Of a DNA stretch of 34,856 bases, positions 8,197 to 19,605 are shown one piece after another. Within the stretch, counting starts at the first letter, position 1; every line of letters starts with the position of its first letter. Under the pieces are notes generated by a model, which ran no database searches, was not told where the DNA came from, and was given only the letters and a program-made list of their open reading frames with translations. A program made the position numbers and the translations under genes. Source of the DNA: Byssochlamys sp. IMV 00236 (Eukaryota > Ascomycota > Eurotiomycetes > Eurotiales > Thermoascaceae); contig MSJH02000703.1 of the NCBI GenBank assembly GCA_001931875.2, forward strand, positions 1 through 34,856, in the 5' to 3' direction.

Positions 8197-9865
8197 ATGC
8201 CCAAAGAGCCTGTTGAGAAAAGAACAAAGATCAACAAGAATCAGCCTTTGGATCTTCCTCCTGTGCCAAACAAACCACAACAATGTAAAAGCATGAAACT
8301 CTTGTTCGCATACACACACTAAGTGTCTCCTTCTAGGTCACTTTTTCGTGGCTCGAAAGAGAAGATACTGTAACTTACCTGCCAAAAAGTCACAAAAATA
8401 TTGTGGAGAACATTTGGGACTAGATCCAGACAATCAGGCTTCTGATCTCAAGCGAGTGCCTTGCCCTTATGACAATTCACAGTAAGAAAGTATAAAAAAG
8501 AAAGAGAGAATAAGCCAACACGCTATTATGTAGCACCGTTTTTGAAAAAGACCTCAAGGTTCATATGGAAAAGAGATGCAATTCGCGTCCCAAGGGTTTA
8601 CCTGTTTGTCACTCTCTTAATGTCAACTGTACCTTGGAGCTTTCAAAAGAAGAGCTAGAGTTTCAGAAAAACATTTACTCACATCAAAAGCTGCATATTC
8701 AGCCTTGGCTTGCTCGTGTTCAATTAAAGACACTGAGCCGCCAGGAACTAGACTCTATTATCCAAAAAGTTAAAACAGCCTATGAACAACATGTAGGGCC
8801 AATCGAAACACAGATATTGAAGCATACTGTCTTTGAGCAAAAAAGGTAAACACACAACTAAAGTCACCCTTCAGGACATCCTCATTTTCGGTCTCTTCAG
8901 GGCAGAAGTACAATGGACAAAGCATTTAGATCAGCAATCTTCATTAATAGGACATATGGAGCAAAACGGTCTACTTCAGGATAAAACGGCTATTTTTGTT
9001 GAATTTGGTGCTGGTAAAGGAGAATTGTCAGGATGGGTCAAGAAGGCAGTGAACGAAGCGAACGGAGAAGCGACTTATGTTTTGATTGACCGAAAGAACG
9101 TTCGAAATAAGGTGGATCCTAGTTTAATTGGACATACTCAGCAAAAATCAACGGTACAGCGTGTACTTATTGATATAAAGGATTTAGTATTGTCCAAGGT
9201 AGAATGCATCGAAAGCAATGATAAAAAAGTGGTTGTTTTTTCCAAACACCTCTGTGGGTGTGCTACTGATATGACCCTCAAGTGTTTGATGAACTATGTC
9301 GAACACGAACGAACACTGGGTCGTGGGTAAGTATTAAAAAAAGGGAGGTGTTATTCACATTATAACAATTTTTTGCAGTAATCCATTATCGGGTATTGTC
9401 ATTGCTGTCTGTTGTCATCAACTATGCCGTTATGAGATGTACCCAAACACAGAGTACCTTGAATCCATCCAGATTGATAAAACTGAATTCGCAAGATTAT
9501 GTAAAATGAGTAGCTGGGGTATTTGTGGTGAAAGAGATCAACAGCAGTTAAAGAAAGAAAGAGAAAAGGAAGATAATGATGAAGAAAACCACGGTGATTT
9601 AGACGAGGAAGAGGATGCTGATCAAACAGCGTAAGGAATAAACGCATTCCCACACAGATCTAAAACTAACTCTAGCAACAGAAATCACTTTTCAGGTTTA
9701 GATCATTCACAACGAGAGAAGATAGGATACCAATGTAAAAGAGTGTTAGATGCAGGAAGAATCAAATATTTAGAAAAGTATGGGTTTGACGCCAAGTTAG
9801 TTTACTATTGCGACCCTTCAACCAGTTTAGAAAATTGTGCATTGATTGCTACACCAAAGAAATAA
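8197..9865 (+). CDS. TRM13: tRNA:m4X (2'-O-methyl) methyltransferase TRM13
   Basis: Six exons: 8197-8284, 8337-8481, 8534-8845, 8901-9326, 9379-9630, 9682-9865 (468 aa; phases all agree). N-terminal CCCH-type zinc finger (QQCHFFVARKRRYC...KYCGEH), then a CHHC U11-48K-like finger (CPYDNSQHTVFEKDLKVHMEKRC). The Rossmann-like domain has VEFGAGKGELSGW (SAM motif I, about residues 215-227), SKHLCGCATDMTLKC, and IAVCCHQLCRYEMY, the TRM13 signature. The C-terminal GYQCKRVLDAGRIKYLEKYGF and YYCDPSTSLENCALIA are also family hallmarks. It methylates the ribose at position 4 of the acceptor stem of certain tRNAs. An acidic, lysine-rich insert follows MSSWGICGERD. The close head-to-tail spacing behind RPS0 suggests little room for its own promoter. 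Confidence 0.93.
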
Positions 9866-10314
9866 AAATGAGGGCAAGGGTAAATTTATGGGATTGCATG
9901 AATTTACTTTGTTTTTTCCCAAAGGACAGTGCAGTTTTGTTTCTCTTGGTACCTTTGGCAACATTAAAAGCAATATGAATTGTTGCTAAAGCAACGATAA
10001 CCATAGTAATAGTAACTATAGTAAAGTATTTTAATTGAAAAATACTTTATTTTTTATAAAACAAAAAAAAGAAAAGAAAAACACATTTACATCCCTTTTC
10101 CTTTTTCTGAATAGATGACAGTAAACACACATGAGTAGATTTCCCTAACGATATGCTAGATGGTTCCATACAGTCAAAAAGTCATACGTTTTAATCTAAT
10201 TACTGGTTGCATAAATTTTCCCATCCCTTTCCTTAAATCATGAGACGTCAAAAAAGTATAAATACAACGCTTATTTTAGGCTTTTTTTCTTCTTTCTTCA
10301 ATCTAATCACCAAG
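9866..10314. other. intergenic region with hairpins
   Basis: TRM13 3' region and the leader of the next gene. It holds two small inverted repeats (GTTGCT-aa-AGCAAC at 9982-9995, and an 11-bp stem at 10022-10049) and A-rich tracts. An in-frame upstream ATG at 10240 could extend the following protein by 25 residues. Confidence 0.45.
10022..10049. repeat. 11-bp perfect inverted repeat (stem-loop)
   Basis: TAAAGTATTTT (10022-10032) and AAAATACTTTA (10039-10049) pair perfectly around a 6-nt loop. It lies 157 bp after the TRM13 stop and could affect 3'-end formation, or be a small relic of a mobile element. No evidence beyond the sequence. Confidence 0.6.
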
Positions 10315-10572
10315 ATGCCTATGGTCAAAAATCTGGAGAACGTTCATCATGAATTAATTGAAATCGCAAGGGAGTCCAATAGACTTGCTTGTAGAAGCTA
10401 TACCGCTGATGATATTGAGAAACTTCAAGACAGACTTCGTGCCATTGATTCACAATACAATCAAGGTGCCTTTGATGCTGGTCATTATGAAGAAGACGGT
10501 CTTGCTCAAGTTTCTGATGAACTTGAAAGAGTTCATCGTAGACTCCATCGTATGCTATCTCGTATCGAGTAA
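10315..10572 (+). CDS. small helical protein of unknown function
   Basis: An 85-aa protein starting MPMVKNLENVHHELIEIA and ending HRRLHRMLSRIE. I chose ATG 10315 because its context (ACCAAGATGCC) is good and everything conserved-looking lies after it. An in-frame ATG at 10240 would add 25 residues (MRRQKSINTTLILGFFSSFF...) resembling a short hydrophobic or mitochondrial leader, so it is a real alternative. The sequence is charged with regularly spaced leucines and predicts two or three amphipathic helices. No cysteines suitable for metal binding beyond one, no membrane span in the short form. Not recognised. Converges on the DEAD-box gene with 150 bp between stops. Confidence 0.6.
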   Translation: MPMVKNLENVHHELIEIARESNRLACRSYTADDIEKLQDRLRAIDSQYNQGAFDAGHYEEDGLAQVSDELERVHRRLHRMLSRIE

Positions 10573-10722
10573 TGCATGTTACCCTCGCATTTTACTTTTT
10601 TTTTTTTTCTTTTACTATTTTCATTGCATTCATCAACTTTTTTAAATAAAATTCGGTTTTTTCGTAAACTTTAATTATCAATTTTAAAGAAGCATTGCTA
10701 TTAAAAAAATGAGAGACAACAT

Positions 10723-13016
<2,294 letters not shown>

Positions 13017-13272
13017 GTTTGGGAAAAGAAAAAAGAAATGTAAGGTTTTGGTCTAATTTGAACTTTAAACAGCCTCGAGCATTTTATTAGACAATTAAAA
13101 AACTTTGTAATAAACAAAGTATTCCTTTATTTCATTGATGCAAAGAGGCTTGATACACTTTAACACCTATGTATACAAGCATATACATACAAAGATTATG
13201 CTCAAGAGTATATATGTATATATATATATACCAACAAGATATTCACTATTAGATTATTACGAGATATGTATA

Positions 13273-13292
13273 CAAGATAGATATCTATCTTG
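13273..13292. promoter_or_regulatory. 20-bp perfect palindrome with paired GATA motifs
   Basis: CAAGATAGATATCTATCTTG is a perfect inverted repeat carrying AGATAG on each strand. It sits between the divergent starts of DED1 (13016) and D-amino-acid oxidase (13381), 88 bp from the latter. Fungal GATA factors of the AreA/Nit2 type bind HGATAR and often use paired sites to activate nitrogen-catabolic genes, so control of the oxidase is the natural guess. Binding is inferred. Confidence 0.55.
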
Positions 13293-13380
13293 AAGAAAGC
13301 CTGGGAATTATTGACTTGATAATTGTGCTCCGCAGAGACTTTGATCATTTCTTTCTCTCTTTTCTTCATTACTTTCCCTT

Positions 13381-14753
13381 ATGGAACAGACAAAGATTGT
13401 TGTTATTGGTGCTGGTGTCATTGGACTTACCACTGCCCTTACTTTAAAAAAAAGAGGATGGAAAAACGTAAAAATCATTGCTAAATATACACCTGGTGAC
13501 ATGGCTATTGAATACACTTCTCCATATGCAGGTAAGTCCTTAAACAAAGGTAAACAGTTGTACAAACAAAGAGTATCAAGGTGCACACTGGAGGACAATG
13601 GCACCCAATGACAACCCACTATTACAAAGTAAATAAACGATTGCCTTATATCGCATGACAATTATTTAACAAAATTATAAGAACTGGATGCAATTAGCTA
13701 TCGAGAATTTCTTAGAATTGCTGAACAAGAAAGTAAATCTAATACAGGAATCATGGTTGTACCAAGTTACGACTATTATCAGGATATCAATCCTGAATTC
13801 ACCAACCCATGGTTTAGGGATTTGGTTAAAGATGTAAGTCTTTATCTCTGTTCTCTTCTCCTTTAATCATAATTGATCTTTCTAGTTTAAATTTTTAAAA
13901 GAGAAAGACGAGCTACCAGAAAATGCAAAGATAGGACATACTTACACAACAGGTAACAAATGACTGTAATATTTGTGTACATCAGCATTCATGTTGTGCC
14001 ACTCTAGTTCTTGTCAATTCACCTATATATCTGAAATGGCTGGAAAACAATTTTAAAGGACTAGGTGGTGTTATTGAAAAAAGAGCCATTAGCGATTTAC
14101 GAGAAGTCCTTCATCAAGACGTAGATGTAGTAATCAACTGTACCGGGTTGGGGTCCAAGTATATAGCTGGTATCCAAGACAAGGCACTTTTTCCAACTCG
14201 TGGACAAACAATCGTAGTCAGAACACCTCACATCAAAAGAACACTCACGCATATCGGTATGTGCTCACATTTTCACGACGAATGTTCACTTTTAATGTTT
14301 ACTTACTTTATCAATAGGATCACATGGCATTACCTATATTATTCCACGATCAGATGGAACTGTTGTTTTAGGTGGCACTGCTAATAAGAATGATTTTAAC
14401 CCATTTTCTGATGCAGACACGAACCAAGACATACTAGAAAGAACCAAAAGACTATGTCCTGAACTATCTACAGCTGGTGATTTAGAAATTGTGAGATATA
14501 GCGTTGGACTAAGGCCTACAAGAGAGGGAGGGCCACGCTTTGAAAATGAAATTTATAGTAAACATCTGACAATACATATGTTTGTTCAATCTACTCACTA
14601 TGATATTTAGGAACAGAGAGCGAGCACAAGGTACTTGTCACCCATGCATATGGACACGGAGGGTTTGGCTATCAGTCAAGCTGGGGATCCGCTGAACATA
14701 CAGTTGAAATGATGGAAAGAGGGCTGTCCAAGATTCGCAATGCCAAACTTTAG
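13381..14753 (+). CDS. D-amino-acid oxidase (FAD-dependent, peroxisomal)
   Basis: Seven exons: 13381-13531, 13581-13628, 13682-13833, 13886-13952, 14008-14256, 14318-14557, 14611-14753 (349 aa; all phases agree). It starts MEQTKIVVIGAGVIGLTTAL, the dinucleotide-binding GxGxxG. SPYAGAHWRTMAPNDNPLLQ matches the flavin-contact block of the DAO/DASPO family; RYSVGLRPTREGGPRFE holds the substrate-carboxylate arginine, and VTHAYGHGGFGYQSSWGSA is the C-terminal signature. The protein ends in AKL, a type-1 peroxisomal targeting signal. Reaction: oxidative deamination of D-amino acids to 2-oxo acids with release of ammonia and hydrogen peroxide. Whether it prefers neutral or acidic D-amino acids cannot be read from the sequence alone. 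The GATA palindrome upstream fits nitrogen-source control. Converges on the deacetylase-like gene, 143 bp apart. Confidence 0.95.
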
Positions 14754-14896
14754 ACTAATTTGATGAAGGGGAAAAAAGCTTTTTATTCTAAAATCTATGA
14801 ATTTGTCTAAACGGGTCTTTTATAGTCTAAAATGTTATTTGTAGTTTTGTTGAATTGGCAAAAGTAAACAAAGTAATATCTTTGCATACATTTGTA

Positions 14897-16578
14897 TTAG
14901 AAAAAGTAAGTGATCAAGAGAGCTGCAGCAAGCAAGGTGCTGAAGAGGGAAGCCTTGTTCATGTCTGCCATATTTTCCATAAATTCAATCGGCTGATTAC
15001 TCTCTTCTCCGTCAATTGTTGCTAAAGGCTCTGTCGCTACAAGCTGCTGTCCTTGATGATAATTAGGCTGTTTGTATGAAAACTTGTCATAAGTGTATTC
15101 ACGTCCATCTGCATCTATAAGATAAAAACAGTATTAATAAAGGCTCACTCGTACTTCTTGATTATATATTACTTTTTTTATAAGGCTTTGGATCACTCAA
15201 ACATCCATCTAATCTGACCATTGTATAACCTCCTTGTTCGATTGTAGAAACTACATCCCCGATTGCCTCTACAGAGTTGGAAAGAGGTCCATCATAATGA
15301 ATAGATATGAAAGAACCTTTAGAGCCATATTTCCCCTTAAATTCTTCAAAAGTCTTTGCATATACGCCTTTAACGAATTCCGAACCAGATTCGACGCCTT
15401 GCACGTAGTCTTGACTATCCAAGTTGTAGCCAACTGTTACAAATCCGAGATTTGCCAACATTTTTTCAGTACGGACATCTCTTACTTTTGTATAGTGGAG
15501 TCGGACATATTTAGGAGCTACGCCGATAATGTTCTGGATGGTCTGGGCATTTTTAATAATGTCATGTCGAAGCTCTGCATCTGTCAATGCCTTGGAGTTA
15601 TCGTTCTTGACGCGGTAAGTCATTCCAATGAAATGGCCAGCTTTGTACAAGTTTTCAGTTACACTTGCGTATTGTGGAAGAGTTAACCTAAGGGCAAAGT
15701 AAGTTTTGTGCTTTAGGAAATATATCCTTGACATTCTTACCAAGTAGCATTAACGAAAAAGCTTGCTCTTGCGTCAACATTGCTCAACTGACGAGCTATC
15801 TTTCCCGTCACATCACTCGGACCTTCACTCTATGAATGCGGAAATTAATGAATATTGCATAAATTCCCGAAAAAAAAGAAACTTACAAAAGTCAATGCAA
15901 TCTGTCCATCGGTTTTACAGGAAATCGTTTGACCAGAAGATGATTTAGAGACGCTACCAGAGGCACTAGCAGAAGCAGCAGCACTCTTAGTTACAGGAGC
16001 GATAGTGGAGTAACCAACTTTTAAAACATTTGGTTAGCAATACTTTTTTTCAGTTAGTTTTGAACTCTACCTTTTGGAGTAAGAGGAACTTTAGTCTTGG
16101 CATCATCAGCAGGGGGTTTTTCTTGGGGATCCTTACGATTATCATTACCATAGTAGTCGTTGGGATCATCAACATCATCGTAGAAATCATCGTTACCATA
16201 CCCATCATAGGAGTCGAAATCATTTTGATCTTCAATTAGATCATATCCATCATAGGGCATTTCGTCTATTGGACCGTAGTATTCATCTTGAGGATCATAA
16301 GTGAAAGTTGTCTTGTATGCATCATTATTTCTAGCATAATCTTCGTGGATGAGTGAAGTCAAATCCGTTGGTTTTGCTCCGCCTTCGGGAATTGTAACAG
16401 TAAAGTGCTTGGTCATTGCAAAAGTCAACGTCGCTGCATCTTGGTCAGCCTTATATTGTGCCAGCGTATGGGCGGCAAAAAAAGGGATAATTGTGAGGGT
16501 AGCTAACGGGATAAAGATATGAATAAGCGCTTGATTACCAAAAACATCCTATTTACCTATTATTCGGGAACGCTTCAT
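14897..16578 (-). CDS. GPI-anchored chitin-deacetylase-like protein (CE4 fold), probable pseudoenzyme
   Basis: Six exons on the minus strand: 16557-16578, 16071-16502, 15887-16017, 15741-15829, 15173-15687, 14897-15114 (468 aa; all phases agree). Order: signal peptide (MKRSRIIATLTIIPFFAAHTLA), an Asp/Tyr-rich acidic segment, a Ser/Ala-rich linker, a NodB/CE4 polysaccharide-deacetylase domain from about residue 185, and a C-terminal hydrophobic tail (ASLFSTLLAAALLITYFF) of GPI-signal type. The domain retains ALTF-x-x-GPSDVTGKIA and ASFFVNATW, but the metal and catalytic residues are changed: TFDDGP is TFSEGP, the His-x-x-x-His motif is replaced by GHFIGMTYRVK, and RPPY is RLHY. Only DSQDY and ISIHYDGP remain near normal. 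It is probably a cell-wall or septal surface protein that may bind chitin/chitosan without deacetylating it. Confidence 0.85.
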
Positions 16579-18750
16579 CGAAATAAAAGATAAAATGAAA
16601 GGTAAACAGAAAATGACAGGAAAAAAAAAGAACAAAATGGTCAAAGCTATTGTCTCTTTAAATACTTTTTTAAGGATGCATTCTTTGAATAATAAAAATA
16701 TACGAGGTTAAGTCAAAATCAAAGTAGAAAAAACCATGCAGATCAAATTCTAATTACCTTCGCCTGGATTATTTTCTGTAGAGTTCTTGTAATTCTTCCT
16801 TGTGATTAAGCTTTACTATAAAGATAGCTATATTTTTTCTTAAAAACGAATATATATATAACAGCTCTAGTGACTAGAGATAACGCTTCTGGTTACCAAA
16901 AAAAAGTATATTACTATTTTCTTTAATAAAATGAGCATCATACAGAAAGATGGCTGCTATTTTTCACTCTATCGGTTGTATTGCTTTTATCCAAGCTTTA
17001 AGATAAAAGTATCTACTTTACAAAGTAGAAATAAATATAATGATCTACATTTGGCCCGCTGCTATATAAAAGAGCATATCAACGAGATTATTCAAGACGT
17101 GAACAGATGATACTAGCCTGTATCATAATTATCAAATAATCTTTCACCTGCTTTCTAGAACAATACTAGATATAGTATTTACGTAAGCTCTGAAGACATA
17201 GAACGTATAATGTATAATGCAATGAAGTCTCTCATCAAACTTTAATAAGTTAAATGAATCTTATGTATAAAAGATACCTCTTACAGAGAGTGTTGTCAAC
17301 CATTTTATAATGGCATTTAATAGGACTATGCGCATAATGTGCTTAAAAGGGACAAGCTAAAAGCGAATATAGAATATCTTTTAAATGGTAAGATACATGA
17401 TGTATAAGATCATTGCGAATAATAAAGGATTATATAGAATCAGGAACTTTTATTGTATACATTACAAGAGTGTAAGAAAATAAGAGGAATGATCGGTAGA
17501 TTAGAAAGATGTAAAGGAGTGCATTACATTCTTTTTTGTTGATAAACTATTTGTAGGCTCAAGCTTGCCAAAGCGACACGTATAGATTAATCGATTTTAG
17601 TCAAATTGTCAAATTGGCTATACACAACGTTTGTACATTTTGGCTTTGTATATAGGTTGGCTTAAAGCCTGGGTTAATTTAGTTAATTTAAAGAGCTGCT
17701 GGTTGTATAAGTTGTTGAATATGTTGATAATATGTCGTTTTTTGACCACCAGATCTTCTTGTGATAAACTTATATAGATACAACAAAGTTATAACTGCTT
17801 CAAGGGACTTATATTTACTAGAGATAATTAGTATCAGAGGATTACTTTAGGCACAGAATAAGATTCATTGATAAAAAGTATGAATATAAAGAAGTAAAGT
17901 GAACAGAGAGAACAACCAATAGTTATTTATACTGGATTGCTTGTTTTAGCTTAATGACCTTGGTGAGTTTAAAGTAAAAAGGATAAAGTAAAGTAATAAT
18001 TGAATATAATATGTCGTGTAAGTGACTACCAGATCCTGATTATACAAGATCAGAGATAATAAATGTGAATTAAAAAGTAAAAAAAAAATGAAAAAGATGT
18101 CTTTATAAGAGAAGACTTTGTAAGATAATTGGAGTGAGAATAATACTGTAGATTGATTAATCTAGTTAAACTGATAATTCTTTATTTAAAGTTATGGATT
18201 ATTTATATTAATAAGGAGATAAGCATTCGCACAGTCTGTTGGAATGTGTGAGGAACAGTGTTTTTAAACACTGTTGTAAATGTGCGTCTGTTATGACTTA
18301 GGCTTGTGTTGTTTAATAAGTTTTACTTGATAACAAAATAGCCTTATAATAAGGTATTTAATGATAATTGGTTCGATAAGTGACCACCAAATTTTGTATA
18401 GATCAAATAGAGACTGCAATAAGGTTTGCTTGATAAAATAGAGTTACAATGAAGTATAATGTGACTTCAAGGGGCTTTTAGGGATTAATAAAGAGCTACA
18501 CTCTTTCCGGAAAGTAAATTCGCCTGTGATCAAAAATAAATACACCCATGGTGAGAACAAAATTCATGTTGCATGAAATGTAAATTCGTCGTCGCCAAGA
18601 ATATTTTCGTAATATTAACAGGTGGGCTGTCTTGGAGTTGAAATTAACTTAATATTAGAAATAGTCCTCTTTAGTCTGTTTGTAAAAGTTTAAATTCTTT
18701 ATTCGGTCTTTCCATGAAATCAGAAGAACATGTAGTCATATTTGGCAATG
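16579..18750. other. 2.2-kb gene-poor AT-rich region with degenerate repeats
   Basis: No open frame or splice-linked exon stands out on either strand. A motif of the type ATAATATGTCGT...TGACCACCAGATC recurs in diverged form at about 17726-17758, 18005-18040 and 18361-18400; after the first and third copies a second shared block follows (ACTGCTTCAAGGGACTTA versus GTGACTTCAAGGGGCTTT). This looks like decayed copies of one non-coding element. The stretch also has many short AT palindromes. Promoter elements of the deacetylase-like gene must lie at its left edge. Confidence 0.45.
18498..18550. repeat. short dispersed repeat with TTTCCGGAAA palindrome, copy A
   Basis: ACACTCTTTCCGGAAAGTAA, then about 25 bp later CAAAAATAAA. 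A similar series (ACACTTTTTCCGGAAACTTT ... CAAAAATAAACTTTACC) lies at 21868-21940. CTTTCCGGAAAG at 18503-18514 is a perfect 12-bp palindrome. It may be an end of a small non-autonomous element or a shared factor site. Confidence 0.4.
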
Positions 18751-18997
18751 CATATTCTTGAATGGCCACGAAGCAGGTTGCTCCATTTTAATTGAGTCTT
18801 TTTTTTGCTTCTTTACAGCAGTTATCAAGTATCCCTCTGAGTGTTCAAAGATTCACAAATCAAAACTAGCCTGTCCTCATGGTCCTTGCTCTGACTCGCT
18901 TGTCCCGCCCTTTTTGCTGTCTGGCGTGTATATCTGGAACGTTCTCCCAATTGCCTCTTCTTGTGCTCTGGGTTCTCTCTGTCCTCCGTTCCTTTTT

Positions 18998-19065
18998 TTT
19001 TTTTTTTTTGTTTAAACCATCCTGGGTAGTTATCGCTACCCTCCCCAGAATGCACTTCGGTGGTA
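18998..19065 (-). mobile_element. possible 5'-truncated LINE tail with poly(A)
   Basis: Read on the minus strand, about 50 bp ending in GATGGTTTAAAC are followed by a 17-nt poly(A) (poly-T on the plus strand). A unique 3' end directly followed by poly(A) is what a severely 5'-truncated non-LTR retrotransposon leaves. The segment also contains a stem (GGGTAG at 19024 with CTACCC at 19036). No reverse-transcriptase coding sequence and no target-site duplication were found, so the call is tentative. Confidence 0.3.
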
Positions 19066-19342
19066 AGTAAGACTAATATTAGGATATATGCTCTAATACT
19101 AACATATGTTTCTCTCTTTTTCTACATATACTCATTATCTCTCTCTCTCTCTCTTTTGGCATGGGAGGTCGTTTTATTCAAACATATTTTTCTTTGTTGT
19201 CTTTTTACGCAAATAATTTTTTTATTTTATGATAACATTTTATTTTTTTGTTGGTTTCTTTTTGGGATGACTTGGTCCTTCTTCTGAAAGTTTCCAAAAA
19301 TAATAGCTACAATGGATAAATATTTATCCATGGAAAAATTTC

Positions 19343-19348
19343 AAAAAA
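19343..19348 (-). terminator. RNA polymerase III terminator of tRNA-Arg
   Basis: Six A on the plus strand (TTTTTT on the tRNA strand), starting four bases after the tRNA 3' end. Standard pol III termination signal. Confidence 0.75.
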
Positions 19349-19352
19349 GAAG

Positions 19353-19426
19353 TACCCAATGCGGGGGTCGAACCCGCAATCTTCCGCTTAGAAGGCGGAC
19401 GCCGTATCCAATTTGGCCAATCGGGC
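19353..19426 (-). tRNA. tRNA-Arg (anticodon UCU)
   Basis: A 74-nt intron-less cloverleaf on the minus strand. Acceptor stem GCCCGAT pairs with ATTGGGT (two G-U pairs), followed by discriminator A. The D-arm GCC/GGC encloses an 11-nt loop with GG; the anticodon stem TCCGC/GCGGA holds the loop CTTCTAA, giving TCT and so decoding AGA. The T-arm is GCGGG-TTCGACC-CCCGC. CCA is not encoded, as expected for a nuclear gene. Internal A and B boxes are present (B box GGTTCGACCCC). A T-run terminator follows. Confidence 0.95.
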
Positions 19427-19471
19427 TTCACATTCCTCATTGAACATTATAATTATTATATTAATATATTT

Positions 19472-19504
19472 TCACGTGACTTTCACGTGGCTATCATGTG
19501 ACTA
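19472..19504. promoter_or_regulatory. three E-box-type sites at exact 11-bp spacing
   Basis: Tandem 11-bp units TCACGTGACTT, TCACGTGGCTA and TCATGTGACTA place CACGTG at 19473 and 19484 and CATGTG at 19495. The spacing is about one helical turn, so all sites face the same side of DNA. They lie 46 bp upstream of the tRNA-Arg 5' end. bHLH proteins (Cbf1, Pho4, Mlx types) bind such sites; the window itself encodes one. Function inferred. Confidence 0.6.
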
Positions 19505-19566
19505 TAGTTTTTTCGCTTGTCATTAGTATGTAAAAAGAGAAGCATACAAACAGGTTTGCTTTGCTT

Positions 19567-19605
<39 letters not shown>

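Noticed and set aside
7333..8319. 328-aa open frame on the minus strand across RPS0
   Set aside because: It is the complement of the strongly codon-biased RPS0 exon; it ignores the RPS0 introns and has no recognisable domain.
8846..8874. A 29-nt intron in TRM13 ending at the first CAG
   Set aside because: Too short, and its frame would not reach the conserved AEVQWTKHL; the 55-nt intron 8846-8900 restores the family sequence.
9631..9695. Later acceptor for the last TRM13 intron (TTTTCAG)
   Set aside because: It gives the wrong frame; the acceptor ending at 9681 keeps GLDHSQREKIGYQCK in frame.
15234..15686. 150-aa open frame on the plus strand
   Set aside because: Shadow of the deacetylase-like exon 5 on the other strand.
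18758..19055. Open frames of 85 aa (plus) and 76 aa (minus)
   Set aside because: Both run through homopolymers, are low-complexity and contain no motif; the region is better explained as repeat or LINE-tail debris.
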